Source of the DNA: WHSV01 sp050694055
Lineage (GTDB): Bacteria > Actinomycetota > CADDZG01 > WHSQ01
Direction of reading: 5' to 3'
DNA length: 64,000 bases
Assembly (NCBI GenBank): GCA_050694055.1
Contig: JBOGWX010000131.1
Coordinates: forward strand, 16,859 to 80,858
Shown here: one piece after another, positions 8,958-18,900 of the stretch
Numbering within the stretch: the first letter of the stretch is position 1
Layout: each line of letters begins with the position of its first letter
Notes under the pieces: generated by a model
The model's input: the letters and a program-made list of their open reading frames with translations, nothing else
The model's database searches: none
Told to the model about the DNA's origin: nothing
Position numbers and translations under genes: made by a program

Positions 8958-10235
8958 GTGCCGACCCCCAGGGGGTACCTAGTCGCGGCGACGGCGTTGT
9001 CGTTGATGGTGGCCGGACGAGCGTTTGGCTCCGGGCCGGTCGAGCAGCTCGGCTTTGCGCTGTTGATCCTGGTCTTGCTCGCGGTCGGCCTGGTGCGACT
9101 GGGCCGGCACGATCTCCACCTCCGCCGCTCGGTCTCGCCTCCGAGGGCCGGCCAGAACCAACTAATCACGGTGACCATCGAGCTTCGCAACGAGGGCCGG
9201 GGCGCGGCCCCCCTGCTGCTGCTCGAGGACAAGCTTCCGCCCGGCCTGTCGGGCAATGCCCGCTTCGCCGTTCACGGAATCGAGGCCACGGGGCGGCGGG
9301 AGACGGGGTTCACCATGAAGGCGGTGCGGCGGGGCCGCTACGACATCGGCCCCCTCCAGGTCGGCTTCGTCGATCCCTTCGGCCTGGCGCGCGTGCGCTG
9401 GCGGGCCCTGGGGGTGTCGAGCTTCCTGGTGCATCCTCGGGTCGCGCGCCTCTCGACGGCTCGGGACATGGGCGAGCGCCGGAGTCTCGCCTCGGCGGCC
9501 AGAAAGCAGCCCACGGGGGCGCGCGGCGAAGACTTCTATACCCTGCGCGAATACGTGGAGGGCGACGACCTCAGGAAGGTCCACTGGCCCGCGACGGCCA
9601 AGCGCGGCAACTACATGATCCGGCAGGAGGAAACCCCATGGCACACGCGTTCGACGATCCTGCTGGACGACCGGGCTCACAGCCACGGCGGCATCGGTGA
9701 GTCCTCGAGCTTCGAACGGGCCGTCGAGGCGGCCGCGTCCCTGTGCGACCTTTACCTCAGGTTGGGCTACGGCTGGCGCTTGACCTCGGCCGGCGGATCG
9801 GGGCTGCCGCCCGGAAAGGGCAACGAGCACTTCAATCGCTGCCTCGACGCGCTGGCGACGATCGAGGCCACGGCCGGCGAGGGCGCGCTCTTGAAACGGC
9901 TGGCCGAGATGGAGGCCATCGGGACGGTCGAAGCGGCACTCGTCGTGGTCGGCGGAACCCTTACGCCCGAGATCGCCATGGCGCTGACCCGGTGCCGGCG
10001 GCGCTTCCGGGCCGTCACCGTCATCAGCTATCCGGCTCATCGCTTCGGAACCGAGGGCACCAAGGATCGCTGGGAGGGTGAGCGTCACGTGATGGAGGCG
10101 ACGCGTCTGCTCGGCCGTTCGGGTGTGCGGGCGATGGTCCTCGGGCCCGACGAGTCGCTGGCCGTCGCCTGGTCGATGTCGAAACAGGGACGCAGGGAGG
10201 GAGACCCGTGGGGTCGGAAGCCAGAACTCGTCTAG
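8958..10235 (+). CDS. DUF58 domain membrane protein
   Basis: 425 residues starting with GTG four bases after the moxR stop. Two short hydrophobic helices in the first 45 residues anchor the protein, then comes an extended beta domain and the DUF58 core with FYTLREYVEGDDLRKVHWPATAKRG, its hallmark segment, and a von Willebrand A-like fold around LLDDRAHSHGG. DUF58 proteins work with MoxR ATPases; the exact activity is unknown. Its last 28 bases overlap the next gene. Confidence 0.9.
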   Translation: MPTPRGYLVAATALSLMVAGRAFGSGPVEQLGFALLILVLLAVGLVRLGRHDLHLRRSVSPPRAGQNQLITVTIELRNEGRGAAPLLLLEDKLPPGLSGNARFAVHGIEATGRRETGFTMKAVRRGRYDIGPLQVGFVDPFGLARVRWRALGVSSFLVHPRVARLSTARDMGERRSLASAARKQPTGARGEDFYTLREYVEGDDLRKVHWPATAKRGNYMIRQEETPWHTRSTILLDDRAHSHGGIGESSSFERAVEAAASLCDLYLRLGYGWRLTSAGGSGLPPGKGNEHFNRCLDALATIEATAGEGALLKRLAEMEAIGTVEAALVVVGGTLTPEIAMALTRCRRRFRAVTVISYPAHRFGTEGTKDRWEGERHVMEATRLLGRSGVRAMVLGPDESLAVAWSMSKQGRREGDPWGRKPELV

Positions 10236-12592
10236 CCTTCGGCGGCGTCCTCGCGGTCACCCTGATCACGTTCGGCCAGCTGTTCGCGGGCGGCGATTAC
10301 GCCGGCCCGGCGCTCTTGGCCGCTCTGTCGGCCACGGGGATCTCGATGCTCTGCCGCCGCCTGGGCGCGGGGCCCTGGTTGACCGCGTGGGCCTCGCTCA
10401 CCGCCATGGCCGCCTACCTCTGCCTGGTGTTCGAGCCCGCCGAGCTGTTCTACGGGCTCCCGACGCCCGCTGCGGCTGCGGGCATCGCGGGCTCGGTCAG
10501 GCGCGCCGTCACGGCGTCCAGCGCCGATTTCGCACCGGTCCCGCTCCGGCCGGGCTACGTCATCATGACCGTCGCCGGGATGTGGGCCTGCGCCACGCTG
10601 GGCGAGATCGCGACCTTCCGCTGGCGCCGCCCGCTACTGGCCGGCCTCGGACCTACCGTGCTGGTGGCCTTCCTCATGATCGTGGGCGAGGACTCGATCG
10701 GAACCGCGCTCGTCCTCGCCTTCATCGCGGCGCTGCTGACCTACTGGGCCCTCGAGTCGACCCACAGGCTGCGCTCCTGGGGGCGCTGGGTCGGGGCGTG
10801 GACGAATCGCGAGGGCGACTCCGACGGCGTCACCGGCCGGGTCGCCCGGCGCATGGGCTTGGGGGCGGTGGCGGCGGCCATCGCCGCTCCGCTCATCGTC
10901 CCGGCGTTCGGCTCGGGGTTGCTGACCTGGCGCACCCACGTGGAGGGGGGCCCGGGCAACGGGGCCGGGTCCGGCTCGGGACCGGGTGGCGGAGGCGGGG
11001 CGATCAATCCCTTCGTGGACCTCCAGCCCAAGCTGCTCGAGCAGACCGACGCGGAGCTTTTCCGAGTCGAGGCCGAGGCGCCGAGTTACTGGCGGCTGCT
11101 GTCGCTTCCCGATTTCGACGGGCGCCTCTGGACTCAGGGCGACTCCGAAGCCCGGCCGCTGGACGGAGACACGGTCGCCGGGGAGCGCCCCCCCGAGCTC
11201 ACCCGCACCCTCGATCAGGCGTACGAGCTCACGGGACTGACCGGCCGCTTCGCCCCGGCCGCGGAGAGGCCCTTCGTGGTCACCGAGGGGAGCGATCAAT
11301 TCGGGGCCGACGACGAGACGCGGCACCTCGAGGCGAGCGACGGTGATGTCTCCGGCCTCGACTACTCGGTGCGATCCCTGTTGCCGGAGCTGAAGTTCGA
11401 AGAGCTGAGGGTGGCCCAGGTGGGAGGCCTCGGCGAACTCGAGGACGACTATCTCGAGCTTCCCTCGAGCATCGATGTGCGGATTGCGAATCTGGCTGCA
11501 CGCTGGGTCCGCCGGGCCGGCGCGACCACCGACCTCGAGAGCCTCGTCGCCCTCCAGGACCGCTTCCAAAACTCCGGCGGCTTCCTCTACGCCGAGAACG
11601 TCGCGCCCCAGGACGACGACGGCTACCTCTACCGCTTCCTCACGCAGACGCGTGCGGGGTACTGCCAGCAATACGCCACCGCGTTCGCCGTCATGGCTCG
11701 CGCCCTCGGCTACCCCACCCGTGTGTCGGTCGGCTTCCTGCCGGGAAACGGCGATCCCGACAACGAGGGCACCTTCATCGTGCGCGGCACGCACGCCCAC
11801 GCCTGGCCAGAGGTCTACTTCGAGGACTACGGGTGGGTGATCTTCGAGCCCACCCCGCGCAGCATCGCAACGGAGCCCGGCTACACCCGAGAAGCCCAAG
11901 TCAACGGCAACTTCGAGGGCAACGTCTTCTCCGACCCCGACATCAGCGGAGGCCTCTCACTCGACGGTCGGAACAACCCGAGCGTCGGTGAGGGCAGCAT
12001 CGGGTGTCCACCGGAACTCAGTCAGGCGGAGTGCGAAGCCAACCTGTCGAACCCGGCCGCAAACAGTCCGTCGCGCGACCCGGAGGACGACTTTGCCTGG
12101 CAGGAGCGTTTCGCCGTGATCTGGCGGGCCTCGCTCGTTGCCCTGGCATTGTTCCTCGTGCTGGTTCCCCTAGCCAAAGGATTGCGCACGAGACTTCGTT
12201 ACGGGAGAGCCGCAACACCGTCGGAGGTAACGGCCGCTGCCTTCGCCCAGTTCCTCGACGACGCGTCCGAACTGTCGCTCGTGCGCGCTCCGTCCGAGTC
12301 GGCGATTGCCTACACCTCTCGGTTGGCCCGGCGGCGGGTCGTGGCAGAACTTCAGGCCGGCCGTCTCGCTCGTCTCTACGAGCAGGCCGAATACTCGGCC
12401 CCCGGCACCACCGAGGAGCAGGCCGGGGAAGCCAAGCGGCTGGCCAAACTGCTGCGCAGGTCGCTGTGGGATCGCGCGTCATGGTGGATGAGGTTGCGAC
12501 GGCTGTTCTCGCCCACCGGCCTGATCGCCGGCGCTCGTCGGGGGGCAAGACCGAGGTTACGGCCGCGCGCGGCGAGCACGCTGCTGGACTAG
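10208..12592 (+). CDS. TgpA-like transglutaminase membrane protein
   Basis: 794 residues: several N-terminal membrane helices (about 1-180), a large extracytoplasmic region with a Gly-rich linker near 255, a transglutaminase-like core with the catalytic Cys in RAGYCQQYATAFA (about residue 483), His in THAHAWPEVYF (about 527) and Asp in FEDYGWVIFEP (about 540), another membrane helix (LVALALFLVLVPLAKGL) and a cytoplasmic DUF4129-like tail. GTG start with GGAGG upstream, overlapping the DUF58 gene. Third member of the MoxR-DUF58-TgpA set; a cell-envelope crosslinking or protease-like role is inferred from the family. Confidence 0.9.
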   Translation: MGSEARTRLAFGGVLAVTLITFGQLFAGGDYAGPALLAALSATGISMLCRRLGAGPWLTAWASLTAMAAYLCLVFEPAELFYGLPTPAAAAGIAGSVRRAVTASSADFAPVPLRPGYVIMTVAGMWACATLGEIATFRWRRPLLAGLGPTVLVAFLMIVGEDSIGTALVLAFIAALLTYWALESTHRLRSWGRWVGAWTNREGDSDGVTGRVARRMGLGAVAAAIAAPLIVPAFGSGLLTWRTHVEGGPGNGAGSGSGPGGGGGAINPFVDLQPKLLEQTDAELFRVEAEAPSYWRLLSLPDFDGRLWTQGDSEARPLDGDTVAGERPPELTRTLDQAYELTGLTGRFAPAAERPFVVTEGSDQFGADDETRHLEASDGDVSGLDYSVRSLLPELKFEELRVAQVGGLGELEDDYLELPSSIDVRIANLAARWVRRAGATTDLESLVALQDRFQNSGGFLYAENVAPQDDDGYLYRFLTQTRAGYCQQYATAFAVMARALGYPTRVSVGFLPGNGDPDNEGTFIVRGTHAHAWPEVYFEDYGWVIFEPTPRSIATEPGYTREAQVNGNFEGNVFSDPDISGGLSLDGRNNPSVGEGSIGCPPELSQAECEANLSNPAANSPSRDPEDDFAWQERFAVIWRASLVALALFLVLVPLAKGLRTRLRYGRAATPSEVTAAAFAQFLDDASELSLVRAPSESAIAYTSRLARRRVVAELQAGRLARLYEQAEYSAPGTTEEQAGEAKRLAKLLRRSLWDRASWWMRLRRLFSPTGLIAGARRGARPRLRPRAASTLLD

Positions 12593-12611
12593 CGGATCGA
12601 GCCGCGGATGA

Positions 12612-13127
12612 CTAGCGCGCTGCGCGCGCGTTTCGCTCTCGCATGTTCAGCTCGTGCGCGAGCTGGGACTCGACCTTCCGAAGGGCCCCTACGAACTCCT
12701 CGCGGTCGTAGAGGTAATGCGACACCTTGCTGTCGACGCTGCGCGCAACGTCGTCGATCGCCAAGAAGAAGGACATCTGGCCCTCACGAAGTGCGTCCTG
12801 GATCCTTCCATCGCTCTTGGTCAGCTCGAAGATGCTGCTGCCATCCGTGACCAGCTTGAGGGCGCTTAGGTGCTCGTCGAGATCGGCCTTCTTGCGCAGG
12901 AACTCGATGGCCTTGCGAATCCGCTGGAGGCTCATGCCTCCATCGAGCAGCGACTTGATCACGCGCAGTGACACCAGGTCACGAAAAGCGTAGAGGCGCT
13001 TTACTCCCGGGCGGCCTCCCGTGGACTGCACTCCTGGTGTGACCAGACAGATGCGATCCCAGTAACGCAGTTGATGCGGCGTGCAACCTGTGTAGCGAGA
13101 AGCCTCGTGAGCAGAAAAACCCTCCAT
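12612..13127 (-). CDS. MerR-family transcriptional regulator
   Basis: 171 residues with an N-terminal winged helix-turn-helix of MerR type: FSAHEASRYTGCTPHQLRYWDR, then the wing with RLYAFRDLVSLRVIKSLLDGGMSLQRIRKAIEFL. The C-terminal part (LVTDGSSIFELTKSDGRIQDAL and DREEFVGAL) has no metal-binding cysteines, so the effector is unknown. I chose the ATG at MEGFSAHEAS with GGAGGT 12 bases upstream; a longer open frame extends about 34 codons further and cannot be excluded. It converges on the transglutaminase gene. Confidence 0.8.
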   Translation of the reverse strand: MEGFSAHEASRYTGCTPHQLRYWDRICLVTPGVQSTGGRPGVKRLYAFRDLVSLRVIKSLLDGGMSLQRIRKAIEFLRKKADLDEHLSALKLVTDGSSIFELTKSDGRIQDALREGQMSFFLAIDDVARSVDSKVSHYLYDREEFVGALRKVESQLAHELNMRERNARAAR

Positions 13128-13239
13128 AGGGACGCGCGGACCTCCACCGATCGAAAAGCGCTGCCAAACTTGGACGAAGTGATCCCCCGATGCGGACCCC
13201 CACCAAAATCCCCCAACCGGTTCCGACACCGCTCACGGA

Positions 13240-13269
13240 ATCTAGCGTGCTCGCTTCGTGCGCGGCAAC
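13240..13269 (-). promoter_or_regulatory. Promoter of the merR-type gene
   Basis: Reading leftwards: -35 TTGCCG (13264-13269), 18-base spacer, -10 TAGATT (13240-13245), about 110 bases before the chosen ATG. Confidence 0.4.
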
Positions 13270-13308
13270 CCCAAAGAGCGGATACACGCCGTTCGCGGGA
13301 AAGTTTTT

Positions 13309-13677
13309 TTAGATTCGCTTGTTACGGTTGCGAATTCGCTGCTCGAAGTTCTTCAACGAGCCCTTCAATCTGGCCGACGCGTCGCGCCCGCCCTCTCGCC
13401 CCGAGTTGACCAGAGCCGAGCTGGAGCCGAGCACCAGCACGATCCCGGCGACCATCGCACCGAAGGCGAACACCCCCACCACCACGAGCTGCGTGGCGAA
13501 GAAGGCCAGTAGCGTCGAGAGCCCGAGGACAAAGAGGACCCCGCCGAGGCGGGCGCGCTTGGACCGGTCGAAGCGCGGCGTTGCCCGCCGGGTTGCCCGA
13601 GCAAATCGGGGATCCTCTTCGTAGAGGTTCTTCTCTATCTCTTCGAGGATGCGTTGTTCACGATCAGACAGCGGCAC
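13309..13677 (-). CDS. DUF3040 small membrane protein
   Basis: 122 residues, a DUF3040 protein: N-terminal MPLSDREQRILEEIEKNLYEEDPRFA, then a basic stretch, two adjacent hydrophobic helices (LGGVLFVLGLSTLLAFFATQL and VVGVFAFGAMVAGIVLVLG) and a basic tail ending RIRNRNKRI. This family is restricted to actinobacteria and often sits near dinB or the dcw cluster, as here; function unknown. GTG start with GGAGAGAGG upstream. Confidence 0.88.
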   Translation of the reverse strand: MPLSDREQRILEEIEKNLYEEDPRFARATRRATPRFDRSKRARLGGVLFVLGLSTLLAFFATQLVVVGVFAFGAMVAGIVLVLGSSSALVNSGREGGRDASARLKGSLKNFEQRIRNRNKRI

Positions 13678-13735
13678 TTCGTGCCTCTCTCCCCAACTAG
13701 GGTGATGCAGCGGTCGCAGTACGGCCGCTGTAACG

Positions 13736-13763
13736 ATTATAGGAACGCCTCGGGATTAGCCAA
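13736..13763 (-). promoter_or_regulatory. Promoter of the DUF3040 gene
   Basis: Strong-looking promoter reading leftwards: -35 TTGGCT (13758-13763), 16-base spacer, perfect -10 TATAAT (13736-13741), about 58 bases before the GTG start. Confidence 0.6.
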
Positions 13764-13794
13764 CCCTTCTTTGCTGCCTCTTTACCCACACTCG

Positions 13795-14967
13795 TCAAGG
13801 CAACCGGTCGAGCAGGGTCGCCGGGGTCACGGCCCCCTCACCGAAACGGCGCCGAATATCATCCACCGCGCGGGCGGCCTCGTTCCACGATGCCTTGCCG
13901 CCCTCACCCAGGAGAAGCTGGCGGCGAGCGGGGCCCGGTGCCAGAGAGGACACCGACACTCCCAGCAGACGGATGCGAGGACGTTCGGGATCGAGCTTGC
14001 CGTAGAGCTCTCTCACCGCGGAGTAGATCTCCGCGGCGTTGTCGAGCTCGGCCGCCAGGGTGCGCGAGCGAGTGATGGTCTTGAAGTTCGAGAAGCGAAC
14101 CTTGAGAGTGACCGTGCGCCCACACAGACCCTTGTCCCTGAGACGCGCAGCCGTTCGGTCCGCCAGCCGCAGGATCTCGCGCAGGATCGTCCGAGGGTCG
14201 TCGAGGTCGGAGCCGAAGGTCTCCTCGGAGCCCACCGACTTGGCGGGCTCGTGAGGGGTTACCGGGCGTTCGTCGACCCCCTGAGCCAGCAGATGGAGGT
14301 GGGCGCCGAGAGCCTCGCCCACGGCCCGCTCGAGGGTTCGCCGGGGTATCGTCGCCACGTCACCGACCGACTTCAGGCCCAGCCGTCTGAGGGTTTCGGC
14401 GGTCGCCGCCCCCACGCCCCAGAGAGCGTCCACCGGCAACGGATCCAGGAACGAGCGTACCGAGTCCGCCGTGACCACGAGTAGCCCGTTCGGTTTCCCG
14501 CGGGTCGAAGCCAGCTTGGCCAGAAACTTGTTGGGCGCCACCCCGACGGTGCAGGGGAGGCCGAGGGCGGCGATGTCGGCTTTGATGCGGCGGGCGATCT
14601 CGGTGGGAGCACCGAAGAGCTTGACCGATCCACCCACGTCGATGAACGCCTCGTCGAGACTGAGCGGCTCGACCAGCGGGCTGTAGGAGATGAACACGGC
14701 CCTGATCTGGGTGGAGAAGTCCAGATAGGCCTCGAAGTCGTTGGGCAGGTAGACCGCATCGGGGCAGAGGCGTTGAGCGGTGATCATCGGCATCGCGGAG
14801 CGCACGCCGTAGGCTCTCGCCTCGTAGCTGGCCGAGGTGACGACCCCTCGTCCCGCCTGTCCGCCGACGATCACGGGCTTGCCTCGCAGCCCGGGGTCCT
14901 TGGAGACCTCGACCGACGCGTAGAAGGCGTCCATATCGACGTGGAGGATGGGCTCGGCGACCGGCAT
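13795..14967 (-). CDS. dinB: DNA polymerase IV (Y family)
   Basis: 390-residue translesion polymerase that copies across damaged bases with low fidelity. Catalytic segments: HVDMDAFYASVE (first metal-binding Asp), VEPLSLDEAFIDV (second carboxylates), YEARAYGVRSAM, and the helix-hairpin-helix-like LWGVGAATAETLRRLGL. C-terminal little-finger domain follows; I see no clear C-terminal clamp-binding motif. The ATG lies only 30 bases from the divergent primase-polymerase gene, so the two share a very short intergenic region. No LexA box is visible there. Confidence 0.95.
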   Translation of the reverse strand: MPVAEPILHVDMDAFYASVEVSKDPGLRGKPVIVGGQAGRGVVTSASYEARAYGVRSAMPMITAQRLCPDAVYLPNDFEAYLDFSTQIRAVFISYSPLVEPLSLDEAFIDVGGSVKLFGAPTEIARRIKADIAALGLPCTVGVAPNKFLAKLASTRGKPNGLLVVTADSVRSFLDPLPVDALWGVGAATAETLRRLGLKSVGDVATIPRRTLERAVGEALGAHLHLLAQGVDERPVTPHEPAKSVGSEETFGSDLDDPRTILREILRLADRTAARLRDKGLCGRTVTLKVRFSNFKTITRSRTLAAELDNAAEIYSAVRELYGKLDPERPRIRLLGVSVSSLAPGPARRQLLLGEGGKASWNEAARAVDDIRRRFGEGAVTPATLLDRLP

Positions 14968-14997
14968 GATCCCACTCTATGGGGTAGCAATGAGACC

Positions 14998-15918
14998 GTG
15001 GCCTCTTCCAAGACCAAGATCGCCGTCGGGAACCGCCGGCTCGAGGTGTCCAACCTCGACAAGGTCTTCTATCCGGCCACCGGCTTCACCAAGGGCGATG
15101 TCATCGACTACTACCGTTCGGTGGCCGAGGTCGTGCTGCCGCATCTCGGACGGCGGCCGGTCACGCTCAAGCGCTACCGGGACGGCGTCGAGGGCTTCTC
15201 GTTCTACGAGAAGTCGTGCCCCGATCCCCGGCCGTCGTTCGTGAAGACGGTGGCGCTGCGCCGCAAGCGCGACGGCAAAGACGTCAACTACTGCCAGCTC
15301 AATACCGAAGCGGCGCTGGTATGGGCGGCCAATCTCGCCAACCTCGAGCTCCACGTGGCCCTCGGTTCGGCGCGCGCTCCTCGCAAGCCGCACAGCGTGG
15401 TCTTCGACCTCGACCCCGGCGAGGGCACGGGCGTGCTCGAGTGCGCCGAGGTGGCGCTCCGTCTCCGAGAGCTCTTTGCCGAACGGGGGCTCGAGTGCCT
15501 CGTCAAGACCTCGGGGTCCAAGGGCCTTCAGCTCTACGTTCCGCTCAACACCCGAGTGACCTACGAGGACACCAATCCCTGGGCCAAGGCCGTCGCCCTC
15601 CGGCTCGAGAACGAGACACCCGAGGCGATCGTCTCCAAAGCCTCGAAGGAGGCTCGCCGCGGGCGGGTCTTCATCGACTGGAGCCAGAACAACATGGCTA
15701 AGACCACGGTGTGCGTCTACTCGCTGCGGGCGATGCAACGCCCGACGGCCTCGACGCCGGTGACCTGGGAAGAGATCACGACCGCGCGGGACGGCGGCGA
15801 CCCGCAGCGACTAGTGTTCACCTGCGACGACGTGCTGCGGCGCATCGAGGAACGCGGCGATCTCTTCGAGGAGGTCCGCACGCTGAAACAACGACTCCCG
15901 AAGCTTCTCGGACCCTGA
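14998..15918 (+). CDS. Stand-alone LigD-type primase-polymerase
   Basis: 306-residue archaeo-eukaryotic primase domain like the polymerase part of LigD, here without ligase or nuclease domains, as in mycobacterial Prim-PolC. Metal-binding carboxylates fall in VFDLDPGEG (Asp137 and Asp139) and RVFIDWSQN (Asp about 227); PYSLR-like VYSLRAMQRPTASTPVTWEE ends the core. In the TSGSKGLQLYVPL motif a Gln stands where many LigD polymerases have His. Likely fills gaps or extends ends with ribonucleotides during repair. GTG start; divergent from dinB and convergent with dnaE2. Confidence 0.85.
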   Translation: MASSKTKIAVGNRRLEVSNLDKVFYPATGFTKGDVIDYYRSVAEVVLPHLGRRPVTLKRYRDGVEGFSFYEKSCPDPRPSFVKTVALRRKRDGKDVNYCQLNTEAALVWAANLANLELHVALGSARAPRKPHSVVFDLDPGEGTGVLECAEVALRLRELFAERGLECLVKTSGSKGLQLYVPLNTRVTYEDTNPWAKAVALRLENETPEAIVSKASKEARRGRVFIDWSQNNMAKTTVCVYSLRAMQRPTASTPVTWEEITTARDGGDPQRLVFTCDDVLRRIEERGDLFEEVRTLKQRLPKLLGP

Positions 15919-15981
15919 GCGGCGCGTGGCACGACGTGCGCATGGCACGACTCCTCAGGGGTCCGATAGTGCCATCCCCCT

Positions 15982-18900
15982 CTAGTGGCCGGCCGAGCCT
16001 CCGCTCGAGTGCCACAGCTTCCGTGCGGGTTTGGCCCCGCGCTCCCGGGCGTTGAGCTCGGCGGCGACCGGGGCCAGTCCGGTCATGGCCTGGCGCTTGC
16101 GCTGGCGGCCCAGCGCGGTCGCCAGCGTGCACCCCTCCTGGTGATCGGCGGCGAGCTCGGCGAGGTCAAAGGCCTCGTGTGCAACCACGGTGACACCGAC
16201 GTTGGTGGGATCCATGGCGTGGGTCAGCGACGCTCCGCCGCGCTTGCGGACCACGCCTCGGACCAGCAACAGCCACGAGTGAAACACCGTGCGGGCGCAA
16301 CGAGCCTGCCGGCGCTCGAACAACGTGACGTCGACCGGGCCGGTGAGGTCGTCGAGCGTGAGGAAGATGATCCGCTGGCCCGAGCGGATCGCCGGCGTCT
16401 GGGTCGAGACCTTGACGCCCGCCACCCACGCCTCGGCGTCGTTGCGCATGAAGCGTAGATCTGCCGCCGGCGTCGCTCCGAGCTCCCGCAGCAGGGGCCG
16501 GTAGAGGCTCATGAGGTGGCGCCGGGCATCGATGCCCGTGATCTCGAGCTCGGCGGTGACCTGCTCGAGCTCGCTGTAACCGCTCAACTCGTCGAACTTC
16601 CTAGTCGGTTCCGGTTCGTCGAGCACCAGGCCTAGTTGTGCTCCGAGGACGGGACGGGGCTCGCCGGACAGCTCGGCGGCCCGCCACAGCAGCTCGCGGC
16701 GTGTCCGCCGCGGCTCGATCGAGTCGAGCGCGCCGACGTGGACGAGGTTCTCGAGCACGGGCCGGGACAGGTCGACCCGCCGCCACAGGTCCTCGAGCGA
16801 GGTGAAGGGATGGGCTCGGCGGGAGTCGAGCAGCGCGTCGACCTCGGCGCTCGAGATGCCCTTGATCTCCGAGAGCGACATCCTGATTCCCCACCTAGCC
16901 TGCGGTCCGGCCGAGCCCGCCCCGCTGGTCTGCGGTCCGGCCGAGCCCGCCCCGCTAGTCTGCGGTCCGGCCGAGCCCGCCCCGCTAGTCTGCGGTCCGG
17001 CCGAGCCCGCCCCGCGTTCCACCCGGTAGTCCTCGTGGGACGCGTTGACGTCTACCGGCAGGATGGCGATGCCGAAGTGCCTGGCGTCGGCGACGATCAG
17101 CCGGCGCGGGTACATCCCGGGGTCGTGGGTCAGCACCCCGGCGAGGAACTCCGCCGTGTAGTGCGTCTTGAGATAGGCCGAGACGTAGGTCGGCAGCGCA
17201 AAGGCGGCCGCGTGCGACTTGCAGAACCCGAACGAGGCGAAGGAGAAGACCTCCTTCCACAGCTTGAGCGCCTGGGGCTCGCTGTAGCCGTTGCCGACGG
17301 CGCGGTCGATGAACCAGCGTCCGACCTCGTTTTCATCGGAAACCCCCGATCTCGGTCCATCTAGTCCTTTGCGCGCCGGCCGTGAGTTGGGGTCATCCGG
17401 CAGGCTGGGGCGGTCTGAGTCCAGGTGGCGGCGGATGTAGTCGGCGTCGTCGAGCGAACAACCGGTCACCGCGGCGATCACCCGGATGACCTGCTCGTGG
17501 TACACGATCACACCGTTGGTCTCCTCGAGAATGGAGGCGAGGCTGTCGTGGGGGTAGACGACGTCGGCGAAGCCGTGGCGACGATCGAGAAAGGGACTCA
17601 CCATGTCGGACTTCACCGGACCCGGCCGGAACAACGAGATGTCGACGATGAGGTCCTCGAAGCGGGCAGGCTGAAAGCGGGCCAGCAACTCGCGCTGTCC
17701 GGGCGACTCGATCTGAAAACAGCCGAGCGTGCGAGACGACGCGATGAGCTCGAAGGTCGGCCGGTCGTCGCGCGGGATCGCATCGAGATCGACCGACCGG
17801 CCTCTGGTCCTGACGATCTGGTCGCGTGTGTGAGCGATCGAGCTGAGCATGCGCACGCCGAGCACGTCGAGCTTGACCAGCCCGAGATCCTCGACGTCGT
17901 CCTTGTCGGCCTGGAGCATCGTGAAGCCCCCAAACGACTCCTGCATGGGAACCCGGTCGCCGAGGTCGGGCGACGACAGGATCACCCCCGAGGGATGCAG
18001 CGCGAGGTGACGGGGGAAGCCGTCGATGGCGAAGCACAGCTCGAAGAGCTGTTCGAGCTGGCCGGCGCGCAGGTTGCTGTGGCGCAGCTCCGGCAGGCCG
18101 GCGATCGCCCGCGGGATGTCCCGCGCCCTGATGCGCGGGAACGCCTTGGCGACGAGGTCGATCTCGGCGGGTGCGATGCCGAGCGCCTTGCCGACCTCGC
18201 GGATCGCCATGCGCGCCCGGAAGGTGTCGACCATGCAGCAGATGGCGGTCTGCTCGGCTCCATAGGTCTCGGCGATGTAGGTGAGCACTTCCTCGCGCCG
18301 GTGTGACTCGACGTCGACGTCGATGTCGGGCAGCTCCTCGCGCCTGGTATTCATGAAACGCTCGAACAGCAAGTCGTAGCGCACCGGATCGACGTCGGAG
18401 ATCCCGAGCACGAAGCACACCAGCGAGCCCGCCGCGCTCCCCCGGCAGGCACAACGGATGCCCAAGTTGGTTCGTACGTGGTCGACGATGTCGGCGACCA
18501 GCAGGAAGAACGAGGCGAAGCCCATCGTGAAGATCATCTGCAGCTCGTGGGTCAGGCGGTCGGTGACCTCGGCCGTGAGCCGGTCGAAGCGCCGGCGTGC
18601 CCCCTCGTAGCAGCGCCGGGTGAGATAGCTCGTCGGACTCTGGTCATTCTCTCTCCCTCCCCGCCCCGGCAAGTTCGGGAAGTGGTAGTTGCCGAGATCG
18701 AGCTCGAAGTCGCATTCCTCCGCGATGCGCACGGACTCGTCGACCGCCTCGGACGCGTCGAAGAAGAGGTCGCGCATCTCCTCGGGGTCCTTGAGATAGA
18801 ACTCCGACGTCGCTCTGAGCGCTTGGGTGCGTGACAGAGGGACGATGTGCTTGATGGCGTGGAGAACCTCGTGCGTGGCGGCGCCGCGCGGTGAGGCGTA

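Noticed and set aside
16901..17014. Possible CRISPR array
   Set aside because: The 30-base copies are directly adjacent with near-identical joints and no unique spacers, lie in dnaE2 and no cas genes are present.
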